Shown here: piece after piece, positions 52,802-61,108 of the stretch | How positions within the stretch are numbered: the stretch's first letter is position 1 | Layout: each line of letters starts with the position of its first letter | Assembly (NCBI GenBank): GCA_963803085.1 | Contig: CAWDLE010000029.1 | Coordinates: forward strand, 23,694-87,693 | Reading direction: 5' to 3' | From: JACVRW01 sp963803085 | Lineage (GTDB): Bacteria > Actinomycetota > Thermoleophilia > Solirubrobacterales > Thermoleophilaceae | Length of the DNA: 64,000 nucleotides | Notes under the pieces: model-generated | Databases searched by the model: none | Told to the model about the DNA's origin: nothing | Seen by the model: the letters and a program-made list of their open reading frames with translations, nothing else | Position numbers and translations under genes: made by a program

Positions 52802-53142
52802 TCGCGCAGCTTGATCTTCTGGCCCGCGACCAATGCCTCCGCGTCGAGCTCCGGATTCAGCTCCTGGAGTAGCTCGACCGTGGTCCCGGTCTCGGCGGCG
52901 ATGCCGCTGAGCGTGTCGCCTGCCTTGATCGTGTAGGTGGCGCGGCGGCGTTGCTGGCGCCCGGCGGTGGTGGTGCGCTCCGTGGCGGTGGGCAGGTCGC
53001 TGGTGCTGGCGCTCGTGTCGCCGCCGTCATCGTCACCCATGACACCCGATCCGAGCACGATGGCGGCGACCACGACCGCGAAGGCAATCAGTGCCAGAGG
53101 CGCCAGCAGGCGAGCGAAGCGTGGTCTTCCGTGATCGTGCAT
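52798..53142 (-). CDS. membrane-anchored LysM-domain protein
   Basis: A 114-residue protein with an N-terminal helix (LLAPLALIAFAVVVAAIVLG), an acidic Ser/Thr linker and one C-terminal LysM domain (YTIKAGDTLSGIAAETGTTVELLQELNPEL) that binds peptidoglycan glycan strands. It may tether or target the D,D-carboxypeptidase whose gene it overlaps by four bases. No catalytic domain. Confidence 0.9.
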   Translation of the reverse strand: MHDHGRPRFARLLAPLALIAFAVVVAAIVLGSGVMGDDDGGDTSASTSDLPTATERTTTAGRQQRRRATYTIKAGDTLSGIAAETGTTVELLQELNPELDAEALVAGQKIKLRE

Positions 53143-53251
53143 CTGGTGCCGTACCCCTCACGCGGCACAGGTGAGAATAGGAGGGAAAGCGGCTTCCCGG
53201 GAGACATTGGGCGGATCCGCCCGCGCGTGACGGTAGCGGCGGCGGGCGCCC

Positions 53252-54181
53252 TTAGAGGTCCCAGGCGGCCGCGCGCAGCTCCTCCGCCGCGTCGGCCGCC
53301 GCCGCCGCGGGGTCCCCACCGCGCTCCGCGTGAGCGTTCACGATCGAGCGCGAGGCCGTGACGAGACCGGCGGCGGGATGCGGGGCGAACGCTGCTCCCA
53401 GGTCCTCGACCCTGCCGCCCTGGGCCCCGACTCCCGGCAGCAGGAACACGGCTTGCGGCATCAGCTCGCGCAGGCGCACGAGGTGCTCCGGCCGCGTGGC
53501 GCCCGTGACCGCACCTACCGCCGAGAGCCCGCAGTCGCCGAGCCGTTCGCGACCGAGCTCGTCCACGAGCCGCGCCAGGCGCTCGTGCAACGGCGGGTCG
53601 CCCTCGTCCTGGATCTCGGCCGCGCCGGGGTTCGAGGTGCGGACGAGCACGAAGCAGCCGGCGCCGGCATCCACCGCGGCGTCCACGAGCGGCTCGAGCG
53701 CGTCGCGGCCCAGGAGCGGGTTCGCGGTGAAGGCATCGGCGCCCAGGCCCTGAACGGGGCCGAACGGGCCGGGCGTCTGGCCCACGAGCGCCTGCGCATA
53801 GGCGCGCGCGGTCACGGGGACGTCACCCCGCTTCCCGTCGGCCAGCACGAGCAGTCCGTGGTCACGAGCGATCGCGGCCACCTGCTCGAGCGCCTCCCAC
53901 CCGGGAGCACCCAGCCGCTCGAAGCAGGCGAGCTGCGGCTTGACGGCCACACACGCCGGGCCGGCCGCGACGATCGCCGCGCGGCAGTGCTCGGTGACGG
54001 CCTCTGCCGTGTGCGCCCGCGCGAGGCGCGCGGAGCCCGGGTCTCCCCCGACCCGCTCCACGGCCTCTGGCCACAGAGCTGACGGGTCGGGGTCGAGCCC
54101 GAGCACAACGCGACTGCGGCGCTCTTCGACGAGCGCCGCAAGCCGGTCGGCGAAGTGCGGCGTCGAGCCCCCGGCAGTCAA
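53252..54181 (-). CDS. pyrF: orotidine 5'-phosphate decarboxylase (type 2)
   Basis: A 309-residue enzyme making UMP from OMP. It is of the longer PyrF subfamily found in actinobacteria (VVLGLDPDPSALWP, the catalytic DGKRGDVPVTA near 114-124, GLGADAFTANPLLG, FLLPGVGAQGG). HU is encoded just upstream. The carboxypeptidase/LysM pair follows after a 109-base gap, so that unit may have its own promoter. Confidence 0.94.
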   Translation of the reverse strand: MTAGGSTPHFADRLAALVEERRSRVVLGLDPDPSALWPEAVERVGGDPGSARLARAHTAEAVTEHCRAAIVAAGPACVAVKPQLACFERLGAPGWEALEQVAAIARDHGLLVLADGKRGDVPVTARAYAQALVGQTPGPFGPVQGLGADAFTANPLLGRDALEPLVDAAVDAGAGCFVLVRTSNPGAAEIQDEGDPPLHERLARLVDELGRERLGDCGLSAVGAVTGATRPEHLVRLRELMPQAVFLLPGVGAQGGRVEDLGAAFAPHPAAGLVTASRSIVNAHAERGGDPAAAAADAAEELRAAAWDL

Positions 54182-54208
54182 GGACTCACCCGCCGGCGAC
54201 GCGTTTCT

Positions 54209-54490
54209 CTAGGCGCCACCCTTGACTGCGCTCTTGAGCGAGGAGCCCGCACTGAAGCGGGGTACCCTGCTCGCGGCGATCTGGATCTTCTCGCCGGTCT
54301 GCGGGTTCACGCCCTGCCGGGCGCTGCGATCTGCGACGGAGAACTTCCCGAAACCGGTGAAGCTGATGTCTCCGCCACGGGAGAGCACTTCCTGAATGGA
54401 CTCCAGAACGGCGTCCACGGCCTTGGCCGCCTCGCCCTTCCCAAGTCCGCTGTTCTCCGCGACGCGATCGACGAACTCGTTCTTCGTCAC
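54209..54490 (-). CDS. hup: HU-family nucleoid protein
   Basis: A 93-residue histone-like protein: TKNEFVDRVAENSGL, the FTGFGKFSVADRSARQGVNPQTG beta-arm (DNA-intercalating region with NP) and a final basic strand. It is the plain short form without the Lys-rich tail found in mycobacteria. The GTG at 54490 is preceded by AAGGAGGAAAAG, a very strong ribosome binding site, fitting an abundant protein. A 19-bp palindrome lies 73 bases upstream. Confidence 0.96.
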   Translation of the reverse strand: MTKNEFVDRVAENSGLGKGEAAKAVDAVLESIQEVLSRGGDISFTGFGKFSVADRSARQGVNPQTGEKIQIAASRVPRFSAGSSLKSAVKGGA

Positions 54491-54562
54491 GACTTTTCCT
54501 CCTTGCCGGGGGCAACTGACCGGGCGCAACGTAACAACGCACTCGGACGAAAGCAGCCTGAA

Positions 54563-54581
54563 TTCCGCTCCTGGAGCGGAA
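54563..54581. promoter_or_regulatory. 19-bp palindrome upstream of hup
   Basis: TTCCGCTCC-T-GGAGCGGAA is a perfect 9-bp inverted repeat around one base, in the 121-base gap between pmbA and hup. The central spacing is too small for an RNA hairpin loop, so a protein-binding site is likelier than a terminator. The regulated gene is probably hup, which starts 73 bases away. Confidence 0.5.
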
Positions 54582-54611
54582 ATGGCCGCTTCTTCCGAGC
54601 CTTTCCAGTGC

Positions 54612-55958
54612 TCAGGAGCCCGAAACCGCCATTTCTCCCACAAGTATCGGGGGGGCCTTGACGCTGCCCCCGAACGGCACCCAGCGCACTTCGGAGCCCA
54701 CGGAGCGCACCGCTTTGAGCATCGAAACAAGGTCGCTGGCGATGGTCAGCTCCCGCACTGGGGTGCCCAGCTCGCCCCCCTCGATCAGCCTTCCGGACGC
54801 GCCGACGGAGAAGGTTCCGGACACCGGGTTCACGCCCGAGTGAAGGCCCGCCACGTCCGTCACGTAGAGCCCCTCACCCGCGAGCCGCGCCAGGCCGGCG
54901 AGGTCCTCGTCGCCCGGCTCGATCACCAGGTTGGTGGTCCCAACCGACGGCGGCGAGCGGTACGAGCCGCGGCTGGCGTTGCCGGTGCTCGAGCGTCCGG
55001 CCTTGCGCGCGGTGCGCGAGTCGTAGAGGAACCCGAGCAGGCGGCCGTCCTCGATCAGGCCGGTCCGCCGCGTGCTCACGCCCTCGCCGTCGAAGGGAGC
55101 GGTGGCCGGTCCGTCGGCGGCGGTGCCGTCGTCGGCGAGGCGCAGCGCGGGGTCGGCCACCTCCTCGCCCTCGTGGTCGGCGAACAGCGAGCGGCCACGC
55201 TGGACCGCGTCGGCGGAGAGCATCGAGCCGATGAAGCCGATGAACGAGGCGGCCACGAACGCGTCCAGCACGACCGGGCAGCGACGGCTCTCCGGCTGGC
55301 GCGCCCCCACGAGCGCGAGCGCCCGGTCGGCGGCCTCGGCGCCGATGGCCTCGGGGTCGAGCGCACCTGGCGAGCGCCCCATGCCCACGCCGAGTCCCGT
55401 CATCAGGTCCGCGCCCTCGCCCGCGAAGGCGGAGGCGTAGGACCATGCCTGCGTGGCCCTGTAGGAGGCCGCGAAGCCGCGCGAGTTGGCGAGCGCCACG
55501 GAGCCGTCCGCGTCCGAGTACACGGCGTTCTCGACCTGGGTCACGCCCTCACGCGCCCGGGCCGCGCGCTCCACCTCGAGAGCGAGCTCCACGATTCGCT
55601 CGGTGGACCAGTCGGCCAGCTCGGGCGAGGCAAGGCCGTCCACGTCCGAGCTGCCGAGCTCGTCCGGGAGCCCCTCGAACTCGTCCTCGTCGGCCACCTC
55701 GGCGGCCTCGCGGGCGGCACGGGCCACCTCCGCCACGCCGTCCTCGGAGAGATCGGTGCCGTATGCGTAGCCCGAGCGGGTGCCCGAGAAGGCGCGCACG
55801 CCCACCCCGCGGCCGCCGGCGTCGCTGAGGCTCTCCACCTCGCCCGCGTACACGCGCACGCGCCGGCTGGTGGACTCCTCGGCCCAGGCCTCGGCGTCGG
55901 TCGCGCCGGCGGACAGCGCCGCCTCGACCGCACGCCCGGCCGCGTCCTCCAGGTTCAC
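54612..55958 (-). CDS. pmbA: TldE/PmbA-family metallopeptidase subunit
   Basis: A 448-residue partner of TldD. The family features are ESLSDAGGRGVGVRAF near the start and a C-terminal domain without the zinc HExxxH motif (GVSTRRTGLIEDGRLLGFLYDSRTARK, GLYVTDVAGLHSGVNPVSGTFSVGASG). With TldD it forms a protease used to trim modified peptides or toxins. The GTG start at 55958 overlaps the tldD stop (GTGA). Confidence 0.93.
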   Translation of the reverse strand: MNLEDAAGRAVEAALSAGATDAEAWAEESTSRRVRVYAGEVESLSDAGGRGVGVRAFSGTRSGYAYGTDLSEDGVAEVARAAREAAEVADEDEFEGLPDELGSSDVDGLASPELADWSTERIVELALEVERAARAREGVTQVENAVYSDADGSVALANSRGFAASYRATQAWSYASAFAGEGADLMTGLGVGMGRSPGALDPEAIGAEAADRALALVGARQPESRRCPVVLDAFVAASFIGFIGSMLSADAVQRGRSLFADHEGEEVADPALRLADDGTAADGPATAPFDGEGVSTRRTGLIEDGRLLGFLYDSRTARKAGRSSTGNASRGSYRSPPSVGTTNLVIEPGDEDLAGLARLAGEGLYVTDVAGLHSGVNPVSGTFSVGASGRLIEGGELGTPVRELTIASDLVSMLKAVRSVGSEVRWVPFGGSVKAPPILVGEMAVSGS

Positions 55959-57340
55959 GACGCCGTCCCGCCCACGGTCAGCTCGCGGATGCGCACGTGC
56001 GGCTGGCCGACACCCGCGGGGACGGTCTGGCCGCCCTTCCCGCAGTAGCCGGTGGCGATTTCGAGGTCGTCGGCGATGCCGTCGATCGCGCGCAGGGCCT
56101 CGATGCCGTTGCCCACGAGCGTCGCGCCACGCACCGGCGCCGTGACCTTCCCGCCCTCGATCAGGTAGCCCTCGGACACGCCGAACACGAAGTCGCCGGT
56201 GGCGGGCTCCACCTGGCCGCCGCCGAACGAGACCGCGTACAGGCCGCGCTCCACGCCCGCGATCAGGTCGTCCGGGCTGGCGTCGCCGGGAGCGAAGAAG
56301 GTGTTCGTCATGCGCGGGATCGGCAGGTGGCGGAAGGACTCGCGGCGCCCGTTGCCGGTGGACTCCACGCCGTCCTTGCGGGCACGCAGGAGGTCGTAGA
56401 GGTACGAGGTGAGCCGACCGTCCTCGATCACCGTCGTCCGGCGCGTGGGGGTGCCCTCGTCGTCGATGCCCTCGCTGCCCCACGCGTTCTGGCGGCTGCC
56501 GTCGTCGTAGGCCGTCACGAAATCCTCCGCGAGCTGGTCGCCGAGCCGGCCGGCGTACACGCTCGCGTCCTTCTGGACGGCGTCGGCCTCGAGCCCGTGT
56601 CCGACCGCCTCGTGGAGCAGCACGCCCCCGAAGCCGTTGCCCACCACCACCGGCAGGCGGCCGGTGGGCGCGTCCACGGCGTCGAGCAGGGTCAGCGCGC
56701 GGCGCGCGGCCTTGTCGGCCACCGCGCCGGGGTCCTCCTCGAGCAGCTCCCAGCCGGCGTGGCCGCCGCGCGTGTCGCTGCCGGTCTCCACGCGCCCGTT
56801 GCGACGAGCCACGACCTGGGCGCTGAGCCGCACGCGGGTGCGGTCGTCCAGGGCGGCGCGGCCGTCCGATCCGAAGACCTCCACCTGGCGGCGCGACTCG
56901 GCGTACCCGATCCGCGCCTGCGTCACCTCGGCCCCGGCGGCACGCGCCCGCTCGTCGCAGGCGCGCAGGAGGTCCGCCTTGCGGGCGGCCTCCACGTCGT
57001 CGGGATGGACCCGTACCGGGTGCTGCGTCCCGGGTGCGGCCGCACTGAGCGCTGCGGGGTGGCGGGCGTCGCCGCGCACGGCCTCGGAGACGGACCCGGC
57101 CACGCGCAGCAGGTCCTCCTCGGCCAGGCCGTCCACGTGGCCGTAGTAGGTCGAGTCACCCTGCACGACCCGCACGCATGCGCCGCGCTCGCGGCCGCCC
57201 TGCGGACGCTCCACGCGTCCGTCGTCGAGGGAGAGCGCGAAGCCGCGCCGCGCCTCGGCGTAGAGCTCGGCCATGTCACCGCCGCGCCCGAGAGCGCGAT
57301 CGAGGACGCGCGCCGCCAGCTCGGGATCGACGAGGGTCAA
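55955..57340 (-). CDS. tldD: TldD-family zinc protease subunit
   Basis: A 461-residue catalytic subunit with the zinc motif HEAVGHGLEAD (HExxxH, near 243-248). RRTTVIEDGRLTSYLYDLLRARK, GTPTRRT and the C-terminal YCGKGGQTVPAGVGQPHVRI match the family. It partners PmbA. The start is TTG at 57340, overlapping the previous stop as TTGA; this is the only canonical start near the homology boundary. Confidence 0.94.
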   Translation of the reverse strand: MTLVDPELAARVLDRALGRGGDMAELYAEARRGFALSLDDGRVERPQGGRERGACVRVVQGDSTYYGHVDGLAEEDLLRVAGSVSEAVRGDARHPAALSAAAPGTQHPVRVHPDDVEAARKADLLRACDERARAAGAEVTQARIGYAESRRQVEVFGSDGRAALDDRTRVRLSAQVVARRNGRVETGSDTRGGHAGWELLEEDPGAVADKAARRALTLLDAVDAPTGRLPVVVGNGFGGVLLHEAVGHGLEADAVQKDASVYAGRLGDQLAEDFVTAYDDGSRQNAWGSEGIDDEGTPTRRTTVIEDGRLTSYLYDLLRARKDGVESTGNGRRESFRHLPIPRMTNTFFAPGDASPDDLIAGVERGLYAVSFGGGQVEPATGDFVFGVSEGYLIEGGKVTAPVRGATLVGNGIEALRAIDGIADDLEIATGYCGKGGQTVPAGVGQPHVRIRELTVGGTAS

Positions 57341-57555
57341 CTCTCGCGTTCCCCCACGTGGCCGACCATCTGGTCGGCGATCTCCATGATCCGCTCGTGC
57401 CCGCGCGCCTCCGGCTGAACCAGCCGCGCGTAGCCGGCGGGGTCGTACACGAGCACGCGCGGCTCGCGCTCTCGCTGCATGCGGCGCACCGTCGCCGCCA
57501 CGCCCTCGGCGAGCCCCGCCGCGCGCGAAATCGGCCCCTTGCGCTTCTCCTTCAC
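57337..57555 (-). CDS. small basic protein, unknown
   Basis: A 72-residue soluble protein (ISRAAGLAEGVAATVRRMQ, then VLVYDPAGYARLVQPEARG). It is coupled on both sides by four-base overlaps, to the Roadblock-like gene before and tldD after, which argues for real coding. No family recognised; its place in the operon suggests a link to TldD/PmbA. Confidence 0.6.
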   Translation of the reverse strand: MKEKRKGPISRAAGLAEGVAATVRRMQREREPRVLVYDPAGYARLVQPEARGHERIMEIADQMVGHVGERES

Positions 57556-58010
57556 TCGCCCAGCTCCGGCATCGGAAGCTCCTCCGCGGCGAACTCCTCG
57601 GTTGCCGGACCGGGTGTCCCCTCGTCCACCGAGCGCGAGCGCCGGATCGGGGGGCCGCCCTCGAGCTCGCCGAGCAGCGCCTTGAGGTCGTAGAGCATCA
57701 GCGACGAGAGCGCACCCCGCTTCGCCACCGCGGCGAGCGTCCAGCGCGGCGTGCGCGAGGCGAACACCGCGCCGCCGGCCACCTGCACCTCCACCTGCTC
57801 GGGCGGCTCGGTGTCCCAGTCGCGCGTGGCGCGATCGACCTCCTCGAAGAGCTGGCGAGCGAGCTCACCCAGCGCACGCGCGTCCTCGCTTCCATCCCCG
57901 CCGGCGCCCGCGAGCGACCCCGCCGCATCGAGCAGAACGGCCGCGCGAACGTCGCCCGACAGCTCGCAGAGACTGTCCGCGGCGCCCTCCGGGGTGAGCG
58001 TGTCGGCCAT
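57552..58010 (-). CDS. putative Roadblock/LC7-like regulatory protein
   Basis: A 152-residue protein. The central part (RAAVLLDAAGSLAGA, EVQVAGGAVFASRTPRWTLAAVAKRG, LSSLMLYDLKALLGEL) follows the beta-alpha pattern of Roadblock/LC7 domains that regulate small GTPases, with a charged Pro/Glu-rich tail. No GTPase gene is adjacent, so the assignment is tentative. It heads the tldD/pmbA operon. Confidence 0.6.
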   Translation of the reverse strand: MADTLTPEGAADSLCELSGDVRAAVLLDAAGSLAGAGGDGSEDARALGELARQLFEEVDRATRDWDTEPPEQVEVQVAGGAVFASRTPRWTLAAVAKRGALSSLMLYDLKALLGELEGGPPIRRSRSVDEGTPGPATEEFAAEELPMPELGE

Positions 58011-58028
58011 CGTCGTCAGAATAGACCC

Positions 58029-58169
58029 GTGCCCCTCGCCCGAATCTCCTGGCTGGCCACGGTCGGCATCTGCCTGATCGCCGCCCTCCTGCTCCTGCTG
58101 AACGGCTACTTCGGCTACGCGGGCGTGCTGCTGGCCGTGGGCGCGGCGGCCGCGGTGAACCTGCTCTAG
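58029..58169 (+). CDS. 46-residue membrane protein
   Basis: A GTG-initiated frame with two hydrophobic segments joined by a short NGYFGYAG turn (SWLATVGICLIAALLLLL and GVLLAVGAAAAVNLL), so a small hairpin membrane protein. It starts 18 bases from the divergent Roadblock-like gene. Codon third positions are G/C-biased. Function unknown. Confidence 0.55.
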   Translation: MPLARISWLATVGICLIAALLLLLNGYFGYAGVLLAVGAAAAVNLL

Positions 58170-58195
58170 GCGGGCGCCAGGCCGCCCTGGGCCGA

Positions 58196-58288
58196 CTATC
58201 TCTGCCTTTTGCACAATATGTATGCAAAACCCAGAGAGAGTGGCTGCGCCAGTTGCGCTGCCGCCCCTTCACCGCTGCCGTAAACGCT
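58196..58288. repeat. hairpin element E3 (related to E1/E2)
   Basis: Read on the minus strand it starts at the CDF stop codon with the shared box GCGTTTACGGCAGCGGTGAAGGGG. An imperfect hairpin follows at 58242-58262 (GGCAGCGC/GCGCAGCC arms), then a second one at 58196-58240 (TTTTGCA/TGCAAAA inside CTATCTCTG/CAGAGAGAG). Only the end box matches E1/E2 in sequence; the stems are unrelated. The TTTTGCA stem is strikingly AT-rich for this genome. Confidence 0.6.
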
Positions 58289-59711
58289 AGGTCGCCTCGG
58301 CGCCGGCCCCCAAGGGCTCCGTATGCACAATGACGTCCGCCAGTCCGGGGCAGCGCTCGCGCACCGCCTCCTCGATCGCCCCCGCGTGCTGATGGGCCGA
58401 GGGCAGCGGCTGGTCGCCCGGGAGACTCACCGTCACGAGCGCCACGCGGCCCTGCTCGCCGTCACGGAAGCTCACGGCAATCGGCGACGAGCCGGTGAAG
58501 CGCCGCACAGCGGACTCGATCGCCTCACGCTCCACGGCGGTCTCGTCGGTGTCCGGGGAGCGGGCCCAGTCGGTGCGCGCGAGCGGCTCGATATGGGTGT
58601 GCACGTAGCGCACCTCCGGCACCTCCTCGCAAACTCGGTTCTCCAGCCGCTCGACCGCGTCGTGGGCCTGCTCGAGCGACAGGTCGCGCGGTAGCTTCAC
58701 GTGCAGCGACAGCTCGTAGCCATCCGGAAGCCGCATCACGCGCACGTTGTGGACCTCGCGCACCTCCGGGATCGCGCTCGCGGCCGCGGTGGCGCGCTCG
58801 CGCACGTCGCCCTCCGCGTCCGAGGGCTCTACGTGCACGACCACGTCGGCACCGCCGAGCGCGCGCTCCACCCGCTCCTCGATGTCGTCGGCGATCGCGT
58901 GGGCCTGGCTCACCCCGGCGTCGAGCGGCACGCCCACCACGATGTCGACGAAGTGGCGGCCGGCGGCGTGACGCACGCGGATCCGCCGCAGCTCGACATG
59001 TTCGTCGAGCTCCGAGAGAGCCTCCCTGATGCGCTCGTCGGCGTCATCGCCGCTGCGGTCCATGAGCACGTCCACCGACTGCCTGGCGAGCCGGAGCGCA
59101 GCGAGCACGACGAGGACGGCGACGAACAGCGCAGCGACCGAGTCCGCCCACTCCTCGCCGGCCGAGACGAACACGAGGCCGATAAGCACGGCGAATGAGC
59201 CGGCCAGGTCGGAGGCGAAGTGCAGCGCGTTCGCTGCGAGGGCCGGCGAGTGGTAGCGCCGCGACGCCCGGTAGCTGATGGTCGTCCGCGAGGCGTCCAC
59301 GGCGATCACGACGGCGAGAACCGCGAACGCCCACCACGCCACTTCGATCTCAGGGCCGCCGCCATCGATCAGCCGTCGCAGCGACGCGTACACGATTACG
59401 AGCGACACCAGCATCAGGAACGCGCTCTCTCCGAGCGCGGCGAGGTGCTCGGCCTTGCCGTGCCCGTACTGGTGGTCGCGGTCGGGCGGGCGCACCGCGA
59501 CCTGAACCGCAAACAGCGTGAGCAGCGCCGCCACAAGGTCAGTCCCCGAGTGGACCGCCTCGGCGATGAACGCAAGCGACCCGGTCGCGAGGCCCGTCAC
59601 GAGCTTCACCGCGACCAGGAAGATCGCCGCGCCCACGCTCACCAGCGCGGTGCGACGGCGCGCGTGGGCTTCGGCCAGCTCGCCGGCCTCCCTGTCCGTC
59701 ACGGCGTTCAC
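58287..59711 (-). CDS. cation diffusion facilitator transporter with long C-terminal domain
   Basis: A 474-residue CDF exporter, clearly longer than the usual ~300. Six helices occupy about 20-205, with metal-site residues in AEAVHSGTDLVAA and LHFASDLAGSF and the HQYGHGKAEHLAALGE loop. The cytoplasmic part holds what look like three ferredoxin-like dimerisation modules (LRRIRVRHAAGRHFVDIVV, VHNVRVMRLPDGYELSLHV, IAVSFRDGEQGRVALVTVSL). It likely exports Zn2+, Mn2+ or Fe2+. The GTG start overlaps the rdgB stop (GTGA). Confidence 0.9.
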   Translation of the reverse strand: MNAVTDREAGELAEAHARRRTALVSVGAAIFLVAVKLVTGLATGSLAFIAEAVHSGTDLVAALLTLFAVQVAVRPPDRDHQYGHGKAEHLAALGESAFLMLVSLVIVYASLRRLIDGGGPEIEVAWWAFAVLAVVIAVDASRTTISYRASRRYHSPALAANALHFASDLAGSFAVLIGLVFVSAGEEWADSVAALFVAVLVVLAALRLARQSVDVLMDRSGDDADERIREALSELDEHVELRRIRVRHAAGRHFVDIVVGVPLDAGVSQAHAIADDIEERVERALGGADVVVHVEPSDAEGDVRERATAAASAIPEVREVHNVRVMRLPDGYELSLHVKLPRDLSLEQAHDAVERLENRVCEEVPEVRYVHTHIEPLARTDWARSPDTDETAVEREAIESAVRRFTGSSPIAVSFRDGEQGRVALVTVSLPGDQPLPSAHQHAGAIEEAVRERCPGLADVIVHTEPLGAGAEAT

Positions 59712-60367
59712 CGCTCGCCGCCCCGGCGGCGGCGCTCTCCCAATCCGCCGAGGAGTGAGCGCAACGAATTGGCGGGCCGCTCGGCCTCCTCGGCGTTGAG
59801 CAGCCGCAACACCAGCCCGCGCGCCGCGCGGCCGCGGTGGCTGATCGCGTCCTTCTCCAGGGGAGTCAGCTCGGCCATGGTCCGCTCGTCGCCGGGGTAG
59901 TCGTCCGGCACGAAGGCGGGGTCGTAGCCGAAGCCACCCTCGCCGCGAGGCTCGAGCGCCAGCGTTCCCTCGCAGCGCCCATGCACGATCTCCTCGCGAC
60001 CGCCCGGCTCCACGTAGGCCAGCGCGCACACGTAGGCCACTCGCCGATCGCCGTCAGCGGGGACGTCGCTGAGCAGCTTCGCCAAGTTCTCCTCATCGGT
60101 GGCGTCCTCCCCCGCGTAACGGGCGGACCATACCCCCGGCGCGCCGCGAAGCGCGGCCGCCTCGATGCCCGAGTCGTCGGCCACTGCCGGGCGTCCCGTG
60201 GCGGCTGCCGCCGCGCGGGCCTTGACGAGCGCGTTGTCGGCGAACGTGGTGCCGGTCTCGGGCGGGAGCGTCACGTCGTCGGGCAGGGGATCGAGCTCGT
60301 ACGGGCGCATGAGCTCGGAGAGCTCGCGCAGCTTGTGGTCGTTGCGGGTGGCGAGGACGAGCCGCAC
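59708..60367 (-). CDS. rdgB: XTP/dITP pyrophosphatase (HAM1/RdgB)
   Basis: A 219-residue house-cleaning enzyme that hydrolyses non-canonical purine triphosphates. LATRNDHKLREL at the start, TFADNALVKARAAA, VADDSGIEAAALRGAPGVWSARYAG and GFGYDPAFVP are the family motifs. The C-terminal ~20 residues (LLGGLGERRRRGGER) are an extra basic tail. It follows rph by three bases in the common rph-rdgB order. Confidence 0.95.
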   Translation of the reverse strand: MRLVLATRNDHKLRELSELMRPYELDPLPDDVTLPPETGTTFADNALVKARAAAAATGRPAVADDSGIEAAALRGAPGVWSARYAGEDATDEENLAKLLSDVPADGDRRVAYVCALAYVEPGGREEIVHGRCEGTLALEPRGEGGFGYDPAFVPDDYPGDERTMAELTPLEKDAISHRGRAARGLVLRLLNAEEAERPANSLRSLLGGLGERRRRGGER

Positions 60368-60370
60368 GGC

Positions 60371-61108
60371 TCAGCCGGCCGCTGCCGCCGCCACGGCCTG
60401 CTCCTGCGCGGCCCGGAGGTCCGCGATGCCGTCGGCCGCCAGGGCGAGCAGGTCGTCCAGCGAAGCGCGCGAGAGCGGAGTGCGCTCCGCGGTGGCCTGC
60501 ACCTCGACGAGGCCACCGTCGCCGGTCATCACCACGTTGGCGTCCACCTCTGCCGTGGAGTCCTCCGAGTAGTCGAGGTCGAGCAGCGCCCGGCCGTCGA
60601 CCATCCCGGCCGACACCGCCGCCACCGACTGCGAGAGCGGCATCGTGGTGAGCTTGCCCTCGGCCATCACGCGGCGCAGCGCCAGCTCGAGTGCCACGTA
60701 CCCGCCGGTGATCGACAGGCAGCGCGTGCCGCCGTCGGCCTCGAGTACGTCGCAGTCCACCCAGACGGTGCGCTCGCCGAGCGCCTCGAAATCGACGATC
60801 CCGCGCAGCGAGCGGCCGATCAGGCGCTGGATCTCGACAGTGCGACCGTCGAGACGCCCCTTCGAGATGTCGCGCTGCTTGCGGTCGCCTGTCGACGCCG
60901 GCAGCATCGAGTACTCGGCGGTCACCCAGCCGCGGCCCTTGCCCGCCATCCAGCGCGGCACGGACTCGTCCACGCTCGCCGTGCAGATCACGCGCGTGCC
61001 GCCAGCCTCGATCAGCGCGGAGCCGGTGGCGCTGCGAACGAAGCCTGGGGTGATCACGATCTCGCGCAGGTCGGCCGGCGAGCGGCCGTCGTTGCGTGGC
61101 TCGGTCAC
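60371..61108 (-). CDS. rph: ribonuclease PH
   Basis: A 245-residue phosphorolytic exoribonuclease that trims tRNA 3' ends: RNDGRSPADLREIVITPGF, GRGWVTAEYSMLPASTGDRKQRD, EIQRLIGRSLRGIVD and the catalytic-site DCDVLEADGGTRCLSITG. The GTG start overlaps the murI stop by four bases. Normal family length. Confidence 0.97.
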   Translation of the reverse strand: MTEPRNDGRSPADLREIVITPGFVRSATGSALIEAGGTRVICTASVDESVPRWMAGKGRGWVTAEYSMLPASTGDRKQRDISKGRLDGRTVEIQRLIGRSLRGIVDFEALGERTVWVDCDVLEADGGTRCLSITGGYVALELALRRVMAEGKLTTMPLSQSVAAVSAGMVDGRALLDLDYSEDSTAEVDANVVMTGDGGLVEVQATAERTPLSRASLDDLLALAADGIADLRAAQEQAVAAAAAG

